Positions 34,487 through 44,530 are shown, counted from the stretch's first letter. The stretch: 64,000 bases of DNA from Treponema_I sp045597345 (GCA_045597345.1 JAZLJW010000012.1:1-64000); one strand, 5' to 3'. The notes: a model not told the origin generated them from the letters alone. A program made the numbers and translations.

Positions 34487-35839
34487 ATGAACAAAGTGAA
34501 GAATGTGACTTCTGTTTTTGCTGTATGCCTGCTGGCCATGTTCCTTTTGACCGCATGTGCAAGTAACAGTCCTACTGCTGTATCAACAGAAAAATGGGTG
34601 GCTCCGGTTAACGCACGTTACATGGCTTTGCCGTATACCATGGCTGATATTAGCTATGGACGACCTGCCATTATGGTAACCAGATATGATGTTGATATGT
34701 ATGCTGGTGCGCCAAAGAATGTTCAGGAGCAGATTAGCGCAGTAGACGCCCTTATCGCTGCCGGACAGTATGAAAAAGCATTTTATTCTCCAATAGAAGG
34801 AGATTATGGGCTTGCTAAAAAAGCTGAAATTGCACATCAGTATTTTGCTTACAGCATGATGCATCAGATGTTCGCCTTTAAAAATCTGGAACCCGGAGAA
34901 GATTTGATGGATATCCGCCGGAATTATGAAGGCAATTTGTCCATGACCATGTGGAATCCGGAAGAAATTCTGCAGTCTGCTATTGCGACAAACCCTGACA
35001 GCGGCATTCTTCATATGGCTCTTGCCTGGTATTATGCAGATACCCGTATGCGGTATGGCGATCAGTGGCTTAAAACTCCGGAAGAGCTTGCCCGGCTTTC
35101 TGTTGAGCAGTATCAGCTTGCTGTACAGGCAGGCCTTGCATTGGATGCGTACCAGTTGAGCATGTGGGCCGAAAGCTACATGGAACTGAAGGATGCAGAG
35201 CAGGCAATTCCTTTGCTGGAAGAATCCCTTTCCATGTATGACAGTGCTGATGTGCACTATAACCTGGGTATGTGCTACAGCCATGCAGACGGTGACTATA
35301 TCGAACAGGGGCTTGCAGAATTTATCTATGCAGCTCAGTGTTATGAGTATATTCCGTATAAAATTGATGCATTACTGGGAGCTGTTGACTTTGCAGTAGC
35401 TGCCGATGAATTGGAGTTGGCTAAAGCATGCAATGGTGTAGCGTATGCTCTTGATCCGGAAAATCCAAATGTTATGTACAACGGTATGGAACTGGATCTG
35501 TATCTCGGTGATGTAGATGAAGCAGTATATTACGCCACTCCATATTACGCCATGTTCTACCAGTATCTGGACTGTCTTGATGATATTGCAACAGTATTTG
35601 CCAACTACGGTCAGTTTGAGCAGTACAACCTGTTCCTTGATTCAGCTTTAGCCCAGTTAAGTGACAACATGGAAGCTTGCGGACATCTGCATTATTTTTA
35701 TGCGGTTTACTGGGCTAACATGGAAGAGAGTTACAAAGCAAAAACAGAACTGCTGAAGTGCCGTGATTACTACAAGAAGGCAGGTCTGTATGAAGGTGAA
35801 ACAAAAGAGGCAATCGAAAACCTGATTGCAAATATGTAG
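34487..35839 (+). CDS. Lipoprotein with TPR-like repeats
   Basis: The protein has 450 residues. The signal 'NVTSVFAVCLLAMFLLTAC' ends in lipobox LTAC. The mature region from ~150 onwards is helical and repetitive, with TPR-like turns such as 'AIPLLEESLSMYDSADVHYNLGMCY' (in parts), 'FIYAAQCYEYIPYKI' and 'AYALDPENPNVMYNGMEL'. Such proteins usually form scaffolds for periplasmic or outer-membrane assemblies. AGAGAG precedes the ATG. Whether it is co-transcribed with the MFS gene is unclear. No specific partner can be named. Confidence 0.72.
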   Translation: MNKVKNVTSVFAVCLLAMFLLTACASNSPTAVSTEKWVAPVNARYMALPYTMADISYGRPAIMVTRYDVDMYAGAPKNVQEQISAVDALIAAGQYEKAFYSPIEGDYGLAKKAEIAHQYFAYSMMHQMFAFKNLEPGEDLMDIRRNYEGNLSMTMWNPEEILQSAIATNPDSGILHMALAWYYADTRMRYGDQWLKTPEELARLSVEQYQLAVQAGLALDAYQLSMWAESYMELKDAEQAIPLLEESLSMYDSADVHYNLGMCYSHADGDYIEQGLAEFIYAAQCYEYIPYKIDALLGAVDFAVAADELELAKACNGVAYALDPENPNVMYNGMELDLYLGDVDEAVYYATPYYAMFYQYLDCLDDIATVFANYGQFEQYNLFLDSALAQLSDNMEACGHLHYFYAVYWANMEESYKAKTELLKCRDYYKKAGLYEGETKEAIENLIANM

Positions 35840-35861
35840 TACTTTTCCTGTAAAAAGGAGA

Positions 35862-36659
35862 TTATGCTGTCAGGTATTGTGCAATGCGTGCCTGACAGTA
35901 TTCAGCCAGTTCAATAGTGCTGCGGTCTTCTGGAGAAATGACTTCAAGGACGCGGCATTCAACTTTTGTGGGAAGCCATGGGGCTCTTCCACGAATAGCG
36001 TAATTGTTTTTAATTCCGACAACCACTACCGGACAGTCTGTTTTGGTAGCAATCTTGAAGGTTCCTGGTTTAAAAGGACCTATTTTTCCATTCTTACTGC
36101 GGGTTCCTTCGGGGAAAACTCCAACATGAGCTATATTCCCTTCAATTACTTTGATGGCCGAAAGAATACCTTGCAAGGCTAAACGCGGGTTTCCCCGGAC
36201 AATGGGGATATAGGCACATTTTGTCATAAGTCCCCCTGCAATAAAAATGTTTAGATTTTCCGGTTTACTGATGAAAACGATTTTATTATGTCTTGTCATT
36301 CCCAGACTGATGATGAAATTATCGAAATTACTGCCGTGATTGCATACAACAAGACATTTTCTGTCCTGGGGAATTGTATCGAAACCGGTACAGGTATACC
36401 GAATCCACCCTGTATGCAGGAGCCACCAATATCCCAGTTGAATCAGCAGATAGTAAAAAGGACTTGGCGTTGTACGGGGCTTACTGGTATCTATGCCTGC
36501 AGTTACTACAATAAGCAGTAGCCAGAACAGCAGATTAATAAAAAACCATGAACCAATGCAGATAGCGGCTATGAGCCATTCTGGTGATGCATTTCCTGCA
36601 TATACGAAAAAACTGTATAATGAGCCAAGCAGACTGGCTAGTAGTGACAGATTCAACAT
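35862..36659 (-). CDS. plsC: 1-acyl-sn-glycerol-3-phosphate acyltransferase (PlsC family)
   Basis: This 265-residue protein has two N-terminal hydrophobic segments (~1-20 and ~30-55) and an acyltransferase domain. The catalytic motif is 'VCNHGSNFDNF' (NHxxxxD; the family usually has HxxxxD, matched here as H-GSNF-D), and 'VGVFPEGTRSKNGKIGPFKPG' is the substrate-binding FPEGTRS block. It adds an acyl chain to lysophosphatidic acid in phospholipid synthesis at the inner membrane. The ATG lacks a Shine-Dalgarno sequence and follows a CATACT hexamer. It is divergent from the efflux operon. Confidence 0.9.
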   Translation of the reverse strand: MLNLSLLASLLGSLYSFFVYAGNASPEWLIAAICIGSWFFINLLFWLLLIVVTAGIDTSKPRTTPSPFYYLLIQLGYWWLLHTGWIRYTCTGFDTIPQDRKCLVVCNHGSNFDNFIISLGMTRHNKIVFISKPENLNIFIAGGLMTKCAYIPIVRGNPRLALQGILSAIKVIEGNIAHVGVFPEGTRSKNGKIGPFKPGTFKIATKTDCPVVVVGIKNNYAIRGRAPWLPTKVECRVLEVISPEDRSTIELAEYCQARIAQYLTA

Positions 36660-36665
36660 AGGGAC

Positions 36666-36671
36666 AGTATG
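36666..36671 (-). promoter_or_regulatory. -10-like element, predicted leaderless start of plsC
   Basis: Minus-strand CATACT preceded by TGG (extended -10). Six bases (GTCCCT) separate it from the ATG at 36659. The match to consensus is 4 of 6, so weak alone; it gains weight from the repeated pattern. Confidence 0.35.
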
Positions 36672-36786
36672 CCATAATTACCAACCGAAAAATACCCCAC
36701 GTAAACGTAAAAATTACACCAAAAATTGCATATTTTTCATGGGAAATTATCTTAATCGTTAGTACCTTGTAATGTGAGGAATTAGT

Positions 36787-37875
36787 ATGGCTGAAAGCAA
36801 AAGAAAGTTTGGAAAGATACTCAGCTTCTGTGTAATAGGATCGTTGGCAGTAGGAGTTACTGTCTGGTATTTTACATCGTCTAAGGAATCTGCAGGGTAT
36901 GTTCCACCACATCCGGCAGTAGTTGTATCAAAACCGGTAACAGGAACCATCTCTGATTCCATTACGATATCCGGGTATGTTGAAGCCAAAGCGATGATTC
37001 CTGTTGTTCCGTTTGTGCAGGGAACTATCACAGAATATAACGTTCAGGCTGGCGATTATGTTGAAAAAGACCAGATTCTGGCAAAAATTGATGATGCAGC
37101 ATACCGCCAGCAGTTTTTACAGGCAGAGGCTGGATACTGGGGATATCAGAGCACTTTTGAGCGTGTAGAAAGTCTGTATAAGACAGGTGCTGCAACTCAG
37201 CAGAATTACGACAGTACCAAAGCACAGCGGGATGCTGCAAAAGCTCAGTATGATCTTGCCAGACTGCAGCTTGATTATACAGAAGTTAAAGCCAGTATCA
37301 GCGGTACAGTACTTATCGCGGATCAGGCCGTTGGCAGCATTGGTGTGCAGACCACACCGGTTGCTGTTATTGCAGATCTGGAAGATCAGGTAGTCCGGCT
37401 TAAAGTTCCTGAAAAATATTTTGACCTTTTCATGATGGAAAAGGACAACATCCGCATTTCGGTTACCCGTCCTGGTCAGGACGGTATGTATGATGATGCA
37501 GTGACAACAGCTACTATTGAAACGATTGCGCCATATGTGAACGCTGAAAGCAAGAACTTTGTCGTTGTGTGCCGGCTGGATAATCCAGGTGACCGGTTCC
37601 GCCCCGGCATGTTTGTAAAGACCACCGTCATATACCGTTCTTACGAGAATCAACCGCTGTTACCGCTTACTGCCCGCAAACTGGATGGCAGCTGTTACAC
37701 CTATGATCCGGGAACGCAGACAGTAACCTATCATCAGTTTGAAAATCTGGTAACAGATAATGATTCTTTTGCAGTTCCTACAGAGTATGCAGGCAGTCTG
37801 TTTGTCATAGACGGCGTAAATACTGTTCTTGATGGTCAGGTTGTAAGTGCCCGTGATTTTTCTGAACGGGAGTAA
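36787..37875 (+). CDS. RND efflux periplasmic adaptor (membrane fusion protein)
   Basis: This 362-residue protein has an N-terminal membrane anchor (~10-30), not a lipobox. The biotinyl-lipoyl halves are 'VVPFVQGTITEYNVQAGDYVEKDQIL' (by pieces) and 'YTEVKASISGTVLIADQAVG'. They flank a short helical hairpin with 'YKTGAATQQNYDSTKAQRDAA'. A beta-barrel with 'FRPGMFVKTTV' and a membrane-proximal domain follow. It links the RND pump to the TolC-type channel. GAGGA precedes the ATG. The next gene starts 3 bases after the stop. No DNA-binding regulator lies beside the operon. Confidence 0.9.
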   Translation: MAESKRKFGKILSFCVIGSLAVGVTVWYFTSSKESAGYVPPHPAVVVSKPVTGTISDSITISGYVEAKAMIPVVPFVQGTITEYNVQAGDYVEKDQILAKIDDAAYRQQFLQAEAGYWGYQSTFERVESLYKTGAATQQNYDSTKAQRDAAKAQYDLARLQLDYTEVKASISGTVLIADQAVGSIGVQTTPVAVIADLEDQVVRLKVPEKYFDLFMMEKDNIRISVTRPGQDGMYDDAVTTATIETIAPYVNAESKNFVVVCRLDNPGDRFRPGMFVKTTVIYRSYENQPLLPLTARKLDGSCYTYDPGTQTVTYHQFENLVTDNDSFAVPTEYAGSLFVIDGVNTVLDGQVVSARDFSERE

Positions 37876-37878
37876 TCA

Positions 37879-40800
37879 GTGAAAGTATCAGAATTTGCCG
37901 TAAAACATCCTGTCATCATTACCATGGCACTGATTGTGCTTTTTGTATTCGGTATGGTGTCCATTAACGGCATGAGTATTCAGTTTATGGCTGATATGAA
38001 CATGCCTCAAGCGATGGTGTACTGTATTTACGCCGGTGCCAGTGCCCAGGACATTGAAGTTGAAGTTACCAAAGTACTGGAAGATGAGTTTGTAACCCTT
38101 CCGCACCTTAAAGCGATAGACAGCTCCAGTTATAATTCGGTCAGCTTCATTACCATTACGTATGCTGATGGTATTGAACCCTATGACCAGTTGCAGGAGT
38201 TACGGAACCGCATCGACAACATGCTGGATGATCTTCCTGATGGCGTTACAAAACCCTATGCCTTTGTTGGTGGTATGAGCATGATGCCAGTCATCAGTTT
38301 TGCAGTTTCTGCCGGCAATGATATGGGGCGCGCCACTCAGTTCATTAAAGATGAATTAACTCCCCGCCTTACCCGCATCGATGGTGTTTCAAGCATAGAA
38401 ATTGACGGTGGAAAAGAGCTGGAAGTAAACATAAAGCTTGATACTGATGCGCTGGTTGCCAAGGGCATTTCCGTAACCACCGTCTACCAGATTCTGAACT
38501 ACGGAAACGTAAATCTGCCGTTGGGTAGTGCAGAACACCAGCGCCGTACCATTCAGGTGCGGTATGCCGGTTCATTCAGCAGCATAGAGGACATAAAAAA
38601 TCTGCCGGTCGGCTTTTCTGATAATGCCGTTGTTCGGCTCAGCGATGTTGCGGATGTGTACCTGGATTATCCGGAAGAGGAGTATTACGTAACCGACGGC
38701 CGCAGTTCACTGATGCTGGTTAACGTACTGAAACGAAACGATGGTAATACCGTTAAAATCATTAAGGAAGTAAAACGGGTTCTGTCTGATATTGGAAAAG
38801 AAACTGGTGGTGCCGTACAGTTCCATATGGTTTCTGATGATAGCCGTCAGATCATGGCTTCCATGAAGACGGTAATTTCTTCCGGTATCATGGGTATCAT
38901 TTTTGCCGTACTGGTAATCCTTTTGTTCATGGCAGACTGGCGGACAACCCTGACCATTGGTGTATCTATTCCCTTGTGTATTCTGTTCAGTTTTATCGGT
39001 TTGAAGCTGTGTAACCTTTCCATCAACCTCATGTCACTTTCCGGACTGGTTATTTCACTGGGTATGGTTGTAGACGGCTCAACGGTAATGATAGATCAGG
39101 TATACCGCTACTATAGTCAGCGGAACAAAGAAACCGGTCTTACCGTGTATACGGTAAATCAGTCTATTTACCGCGGTTGGGATGAAGTTGCCGGTTCCAT
39201 CTTTGCCAGCGTTGCAACAACACTGGTTGTATTTATTCCTATGGCGCTGATGAAGGGACTTATCGGTAATGTTCTGAATACCGTATCACTCACTATCATC
39301 ATGGCAATCACCGCATCGCTGGTTGTTGCTTTGGTTATCGTGCCGTATCTTTTAAAACTGCTGCTGTCTGACGATGGTCCTACCATCAGAAGCCGGCCCC
39401 GAAAATTTGATATTGCCATGGACACGCTGGAAAACGGATACCGCCGTATTCTGGTGTGGGCTGTTAAACATAAAGGAATCATTTTGGGTGCTGCCCTGGC
39501 GCTGCTGGTTTTCAGCGGCCTGATTACCACAAAAATGGGTGTCGCCTTTATTCCTTCTACTGATAGCGGTGATTTCTACCTGAATGCCGAATTCCCCACC
39601 GGAACCAGTCTTGAGCAGACCCAGGAAAAAATGGAGATGGCACAGGACCTGCTGTATCGGTACGTTCCTGAAATTGACAACATTGTACTGTATACGGGAA
39701 AAAGTAATACTAAAGGGGTCATTTCCATGAGCAGTACACCGCAAAGTGCCTATGCCCATGTTATTCTGGTTCCGGTTGCTGAGCGAACCCGTGGTGTACA
39801 TGAAATCATGATTCTGATGCAGGATTTGTGGGCTGCTGCCATTCCTGACGCCACTATTTCGGTTCAGAACGGTGGTTTTGACAAACTGGTAGGGTATGCT
39901 TCCGGGGGTGGTGGTTACGGTTTAACCTTGATTTCAGAAGATTTGGACCTGTTATATAAAACGGCCAGCGATCTGCGCGATTTTCTGGCAGAAGATCCGG
40001 AAGTAATTACGGCAAAACTGGACTGTGACTTTGATACCAGTACCATGGTTATTGATATGAGCCAGGAATACTTAAGTTCCCTGGGGCTTACCAGTTACCA
40101 GGCCGGTATTACCAGCGCCATTCTGTTTCAGGGAATGGACTGCGGCCGGTTCCGTGAACAGAGCAGCGGTAAACGGTACAACATCCGGCTCAGTTCCGAC
40201 ATTGCAGAAGGCAACATCAGTGCCGACGACATTGCAAACATCCACATTATTACCGATTCCGGCCAGGATGTGTCTTTTGCCAACCTGTCTGATATTTATG
40301 TAGAAACTGCGGTTAGCCAGATTAACCACAGTAACCGTGCAAAAACCATTACGGTAAGCGGTACACTGGTAAGCGAGAATACGGCAAATGTAAGCCGCCA
40401 TGTAAACGAGTATCTGGCAAAAAATCCGTTGCCCAGCGGTGTAGACAGTACAGCCGGCGGAATTATGAGCATGATCGGCGATATGATTCCGCCAATGCTT
40501 GGTGCTATGGGTATTGCCGTATTCCTGGTATACACCGTTATGGTTATCCAGTTTGAAAAGTTCAAGCAGCCTCTGTTGATTATGGCTTCAATTCCATTCT
40601 GTTTTATCGGTGTTGTTACTGGTTTGCTGATGTTCGGTTCTACCCTGAACCTGCTGTCGCTTTTGGGACTGGTTTCTTTGGCGGGTGTAGTTGTGAATAA
40701 CGGTATTATTCTGGTTGACTACATTAATCAGCTGCGCGTTCAGCGTCGTGAAGCAATTGCCCGGGAGAAGGGAAAGCAGGACCGGGATGGCAACTGGCTG

Positions 40801-41241
40801 GTAGTTCTTACTCCGGATGAGGAAGAAAAACTGCTGGTTCAGTGTATTACCGACGGTAGTGCCAGCCGTATCAAACCAATTCTGATTACCACCTTAACAA
40901 CGCTGCTTGGTGACATTCCAATGGCAATTTCTAAAGGTGAAGGTGCAGAAATTTATGCCCCAATGGGACAAGCCATTGTTGGTGGTCTTATTACTTCCAC
41001 ATTGATTACGCTGGTATTGATTCCAGTGTTGTATTACATGGTGGAATTGAAGGAAGCACGTGACAGGGAAGCTCTTGCACTGGCACGAGCTGAACGGGCT
41101 AAGAAACATGCCAGAATGGTTCGTGATATGAATGCGGCTGCAGAGTTTGCCCGCGCCGAATATGAAGCAGGGCGGGAAGCACGCAGACGGGAAAAAGAAG
41201 CAAAAAAGGCAAAGAAAAAGGAGAATCCTGATGAAGAATAG
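37879..41241 (+). CDS. RND-family efflux pump (AcrB/HAE-type)
   Basis: This 1120-residue inner-membrane proton antiporter has 12 predicted helices and two large periplasmic loops. Typical blocks are 'SEFAVKHPVIITMALIVL', 'VLVILLFMADWRTTLTIG' and 'SLAGVVVNNGIILVDYINQL'. In TM4 the usual VVDD pair reads 'GMVVDGSTVMID': the first Asp stays and the second is Gly. The C-terminal ~70 residues form a long, highly charged cytosolic tail rich in Lys/Arg/Glu, unusual for the family. The start is GTG with GGGAG upstream. Substrate unknown. It overlaps the next gene by 11 bases. Confidence 0.92.
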   Translation: MKVSEFAVKHPVIITMALIVLFVFGMVSINGMSIQFMADMNMPQAMVYCIYAGASAQDIEVEVTKVLEDEFVTLPHLKAIDSSSYNSVSFITITYADGIEPYDQLQELRNRIDNMLDDLPDGVTKPYAFVGGMSMMPVISFAVSAGNDMGRATQFIKDELTPRLTRIDGVSSIEIDGGKELEVNIKLDTDALVAKGISVTTVYQILNYGNVNLPLGSAEHQRRTIQVRYAGSFSSIEDIKNLPVGFSDNAVVRLSDVADVYLDYPEEEYYVTDGRSSLMLVNVLKRNDGNTVKIIKEVKRVLSDIGKETGGAVQFHMVSDDSRQIMASMKTVISSGIMGIIFAVLVILLFMADWRTTLTIGVSIPLCILFSFIGLKLCNLSINLMSLSGLVISLGMVVDGSTVMIDQVYRYYSQRNKETGLTVYTVNQSIYRGWDEVAGSIFASVATTLVVFIPMALMKGLIGNVLNTVSLTIIMAITASLVVALVIVPYLLKLLLSDDGPTIRSRPRKFDIAMDTLENGYRRILVWAVKHKGIILGAALALLVFSGLITTKMGVAFIPSTDSGDFYLNAEFPTGTSLEQTQEKMEMAQDLLYRYVPEIDNIVLYTGKSNTKGVISMSSTPQSAYAHVILVPVAERTRGVHEIMILMQDLWAAAIPDATISVQNGGFDKLVGYASGGGGYGLTLISEDLDLLYKTASDLRDFLAEDPEVITAKLDCDFDTSTMVIDMSQEYLSSLGLTSYQAGITSAILFQGMDCGRFREQSSGKRYNIRLSSDIAEGNISADDIANIHIITDSGQDVSFANLSDIYVETAVSQINHSNRAKTITVSGTLVSENTANVSRHVNEYLAKNPLPSGVDSTAGGIMSMIGDMIPPMLGAMGIAVFLVYTVMVIQFEKFKQPLLIMASIPFCFIGVVTGLLMFGSTLNLLSLLGLVSLAGVVVNNGIILVDYINQLRVQRREAIAREKGKQDRDGNWLVVLTPDEEEKLLVQCITDGSASRIKPILITTLTTLLGDIPMAISKGEGAEIYAPMGQAIVGGLITSTLITLVLIPVLYYMVELKEARDREALALARAERAKKHARMVRDMNAAAEFARAEYEAGREARRREKEAKKAKKKENPDEE

Positions 41242-42340
41242 AGTGATGATGCTGGCAGCAGTAGCCGTGCTGGCAGTGAGTGTGATGCTGACAGGATGCT
41301 ATTCAGTGTTTAGCGGAGGTACCGGAGGTCGTGTTGTAGATGCGGACAGTACCAGTAATCCTAAAGAAGGTATTTCTTCGGTAGATGTGTACGCCTATGT
41401 GGATAAAAAAGCATGTCAGAAAGATTTTGACAACTGGAAATCAGGTGAGAAATTCAAGCCCGAAGCAAAGTATTACGCTCATACTGCAACAGGCAGCGAT
41501 GGTAGTTTTACCATCAGTAAGTTGATGTGGAAAAGTGCATTCCCTGATTACTGGCGCGATGGGGATGTAACAACAGTATATCTTCTGTACTACCATGATG
41601 AATATGGTCTGATAAAAGGTGATGAAACGTTGTTATTGAGCGACAGCACCACCAACACGGTGTATCAGGAATTGAAAGCTATCAGGAAAAGCACGGTAGT
41701 AAACTTTTCTGTTAAGGATGTGGCAACGAACACCACTGCTGGCAAAAATCTGCAGCTGATGGTAAAAGTACCGCAGGGGGAAGCTGCTGGTGCTGCAGAA
41801 ACAGAATACACGGTGACTGCAGCTAATGGCACGGGTGCTGTTAAGATAACGTATCCCCGCTATAAGGCAGATGGCACAACAGAATTTACTCCGACCATAC
41901 GTGTTTCGTTTGTTGAAAGTGCCAGCGAAGTAAGCTTCAAGATGTGTAAGAATGGTGGAACCACTGGTTCTGACTACAGCTTTGATAATACTGCACAGAC
42001 TGCCACAGTAAGCGGTGAACGGTACGATATGAATCTGTATGGTAAGAAATGCCGGATTCAGATTTCTGTTAGTGGAAGCTTAGGCACTAATGTAGCTTCA
42101 AATGATGGTCAAAGAGTCACGTTAAAGGAAGGAGACGTGGAGGTTGATGCGGTAACAACGGGGCCTGTTAATTTGGGGAACGGAGTTGAAGCTCATGGTA
42201 GGTTTTCTGGTTTAGGATTGAATTATGAATGGGTAACCGGTGAATATCCTGAAAAAATCCTTAGTAAACAATTTACCGTTAATGATAAAACCATACAGGT
42301 TACCAGTAATAATTCAAATATTTATGTCACTCTTCCTTAA
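41231..42340 (+). CDS. Lipoprotein of unknown function inside the efflux operon
   Basis: This 369-residue protein starts at 41231, where AAGGAG lies 7 bases upstream; a longer in-frame form begins inside the pump gene and lacks a signal. The signal 'MKNRVMMLAAVAVLAVSVMLTGC' by pieces ends with lipobox LTGC. The next ~100 residues look like a carboxypeptidase-regulatory-like beta fold ('GISSVDVYAYVDKKA', 'TATGSDGSFTISKL'). The rest is beta-rich and Thr/Ser-rich with no named domain. Its place between pump and TolC suggests an accessory role in efflux or a surface function; both are inference. Confidence 0.72.
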   Translation: MKNRVMMLAAVAVLAVSVMLTGCYSVFSGGTGGRVVDADSTSNPKEGISSVDVYAYVDKKACQKDFDNWKSGEKFKPEAKYYAHTATGSDGSFTISKLMWKSAFPDYWRDGDVTTVYLLYYHDEYGLIKGDETLLLSDSTTNTVYQELKAIRKSTVVNFSVKDVATNTTAGKNLQLMVKVPQGEAAGAAETEYTVTAANGTGAVKITYPRYKADGTTEFTPTIRVSFVESASEVSFKMCKNGGTTGSDYSFDNTAQTATVSGERYDMNLYGKKCRIQISVSGSLGTNVASNDGQRVTLKEGDVEVDAVTTGPVNLGNGVEAHGRFSGLGLNYEWVTGEYPEKILSKQFTVNDKTIQVTSNNSNIYVTLP

Positions 42341-42349
42341 GGAAAACGC

Positions 42350-43762
42350 ATGAAACACCCATTCCGAACCTGCTGCGTCTTTCTGTGCGCTATCTGCTTT
42401 CTTGCACCCTCTGCCATGGCTGACACGCCCCAATCGCCGCAGGTATATTCCTTTGACGACCTGCGGACAGCTCTTGTCGCCAATAACCCTGATATCCGTT
42501 CTGCCTATCAGGAATATGAACGGGCACTGCTTGATGTAAAAGATGCCAAAGCCAGTAAGGGCCCCAGCATAGACATGCAGTTTTCCGGTACGTTTATGGC
42601 AAAGCCACTTATAGACCCCATAAAAGTCAGTACTGACGAAATTATCGACAGTATTCAGTGGCCGGCAGGCACAAAACCGGCTCCTACCGGGCAGTATATT
42701 ACGTTGTTTGAAGGTGTAGAAAAAACCATGTATCAGCTTCAGGCAACGTTGACACAGCCACTGTTTACCTGGGGAAAGCTGAATGCTGCACAAAAGCTGT
42801 ATGAAACGGTTGCCGGCATTCGTGAAACAAATGTGACTAATACTACACGTCAGCTTGAAACAGAACTGGAAACCCGGCTGGTAAGTCTGGGGTATCTGTA
42901 TGCCATGCAGGATATCCTGAAAGAAGAACAGCTGTATGCACAGCAGCTGGTCCGGTATTCAGAAGATGGTGAGCAGAGTGGTATGCTGCTGCATCAGGAT
43001 GTTGTTGATGCGCGTATTCAGGCTAAACAGCTGGATATTGCATTCCAGACTCTGGATGAACAGATTGAAAACCAGTTACTGGAATTGCGGCGACAGACTG
43101 GCATTACAGACTTACGTCGTGATTCTCTGATATTACCGGTTTCTGATCAGTGTATAGCAGAGGTAACAGCAGCTGACCGGAGTATCTGGGAAGAACGGGC
43201 ATTATCGCCATCGTCAGATTCCCTGCTGATGGTACGCCGGTTAAAGGAAGTTTCAGATCTGGCTGCAGACATCGCCAGTAATTCGGTGTACTGGAAACCC
43301 GATATGGCACTGCAGGTTTCTGCCGGTTATGGTGGTTCCCGTTTTCCTTTGATTGAACCGAACTGGCTTAAAAAAGATGATTATACTCTTACTATTTCTG
43401 TTGGTATGAAGACAACAATCTGGGATGGCGGCAAAAAACTTAATGAAGTTTCCCGCTCCCTGAGTAATGCAGAAACGTCGCAGGTAACGATAGATGCTGC
43501 AGAAGCAACTATCCGGCAGACGCTTGCAAATCAATGGAACACCCTGGATATGGCACTGATAAAAATTGAGTATCAGGACATAAAGATTGAAGGTGTGCAG
43601 TCTAAAATTGCTCAGCAGGAAAAACTTTTTGCCAGCGGCTACGGCAGTGAAGCAGACTTGTTTTCTGCCAAAATTGAGCTTTGTAACGAACGTCTTGAAA
43701 AACAACAGCAGCTGTTAACCCGCGACGCAGCCTGTTATACCATCCGCTTTCTCTGCCGTTAG
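42350..43762 (+). CDS. TolC-family outer-membrane efflux channel
   Basis: This 470-residue protein has a cleavable signal (~1-24, ending 'APSAMADT'). It then shows the duplicated helix-strand pattern of outer-membrane efflux proteins: 'SFDDLRTALVANNPDIRSAYQEY', 'MYQLQATLTQPLFTWGKLN' and 'LTISVGMKTTIWDGGKKLNEV' (parts). Each half ends in long amphipathic helices. It forms the trimeric channel for the RND/adaptor pair upstream. AAGGA lies before the ATG, 9 bases after the lipoprotein stop. Confidence 0.9.
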   Translation: MKHPFRTCCVFLCAICFLAPSAMADTPQSPQVYSFDDLRTALVANNPDIRSAYQEYERALLDVKDAKASKGPSIDMQFSGTFMAKPLIDPIKVSTDEIIDSIQWPAGTKPAPTGQYITLFEGVEKTMYQLQATLTQPLFTWGKLNAAQKLYETVAGIRETNVTNTTRQLETELETRLVSLGYLYAMQDILKEEQLYAQQLVRYSEDGEQSGMLLHQDVVDARIQAKQLDIAFQTLDEQIENQLLELRRQTGITDLRRDSLILPVSDQCIAEVTAADRSIWEERALSPSSDSLLMVRRLKEVSDLAADIASNSVYWKPDMALQVSAGYGGSRFPLIEPNWLKKDDYTLTISVGMKTTIWDGGKKLNEVSRSLSNAETSQVTIDAAEATIRQTLANQWNTLDMALIKIEYQDIKIEGVQSKIAQQEKLFASGYGSEADLFSAKIELCNERLEKQQQLLTRDAACYTIRFLCR

Positions 43763-43771
43763 GGTTTCTGG

Positions 43772-43777
43772 TATACT
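43772..43777 (+). promoter_or_regulatory. -10 element, predicted leaderless start of the DTW gene
   Basis: TGG-TATACT (extended -10, 43772-43777), then six bases (GACGCC) to the ATG at 43784. No Shine-Dalgarno sequence. The -35 region falls inside the end of the TolC gene and is weak. Confidence 0.5.
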
Positions 43778-43783
43778 GACGCC

Positions 43784-44530
43784 ATGAGTGAAAAATGCCT
43801 GAAGTGCTTCCGTCCCCGTGAAACCTGTTACTGCCGGTATATTACGCCGGTAGTAACAGGAGTGAAGTTTGTTTTTTTGATGCATCCAAAAGAAGCCTAC
43901 AAACAGAAAACGGGTACCGGTCGTCTTGCGCATCTGAGCCTTCCTGATTCAGAAATCATCATTGGCATAAACTTTAATCAGAATAATCGCCTTCAAACGC
44001 TGTTGTCAGATTCTCAGTATTTCTGCTGTGTTCTGTATCCGGGAGAAGATGCCTGGTGTGTCTCCGATGACGGTGTACGGAGTTTTGGTCGTCAGCATGT
44101 TTCAGAAGTTCTGGCAACGGGAAAGAAACTGCTGGTTATTGTTATTGATGCCACCTGGCCCTGTGCAAAAAAGATGGTTAAGCTTTCTACCTGCCTTCAC
44201 GGTCTGCAGAAAATTTCTTTCAGTGCCGGGTACCGTAGTGAATTTACTTTCAAGCGGGAACCACAGCCTGATTACATTTCAACCATAGAAAGCTGTTATT
44301 ATCTGATAAAAGAAATGCAGACTGCGGGACTGTGTCCAACCGGCGCTGCAGCCAATGATCCGGAACCACTCATGAATGTTTTCCGGCGTATGGTGGCGTT
44401 TCAACTGGATTCCCAAAAAGAACGCGAAGCCAGTGGTGTTCCAGACCGCTATGCAAATTCAACCCGCCTCCGTGCCCGTAAGGAACGTGCCCGCGAAAAA
44501 CGGGAAGTCCTCATTACAGACGGAACTTAA
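43784..44530 (+). CDS. DTW-domain protein, tRNA-uridine aminocarboxypropyltransferase-like
   Basis: The protein has 248 residues. An N-terminal zinc-binding cluster 'CLKCFRPRETCYC' is followed by 'FLMHPKEAYKQKTGTGRLAHL' by parts and the family signature 'VIVIDATWPCAKKM' (DxTW variant). DTW proteins (TapT/TuaA) transfer an aminocarboxypropyl group from SAM to a uridine in tRNA (acp3U). The C-terminus is Arg/Lys-rich. It follows TolC by 21 bases but has its own -10. It ends 2 bases from the convergent recR stop. Confidence 0.85.
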   Translation: MSEKCLKCFRPRETCYCRYITPVVTGVKFVFLMHPKEAYKQKTGTGRLAHLSLPDSEIIIGINFNQNNRLQTLLSDSQYFCCVLYPGEDAWCVSDDGVRSFGRQHVSEVLATGKKLLVIVIDATWPCAKKMVKLSTCLHGLQKISFSAGYRSEFTFKREPQPDYISTIESCYYLIKEMQTAGLCPTGAAANDPEPLMNVFRRMVAFQLDSQKEREASGVPDRYANSTRLRARKERAREKREVLITDGT

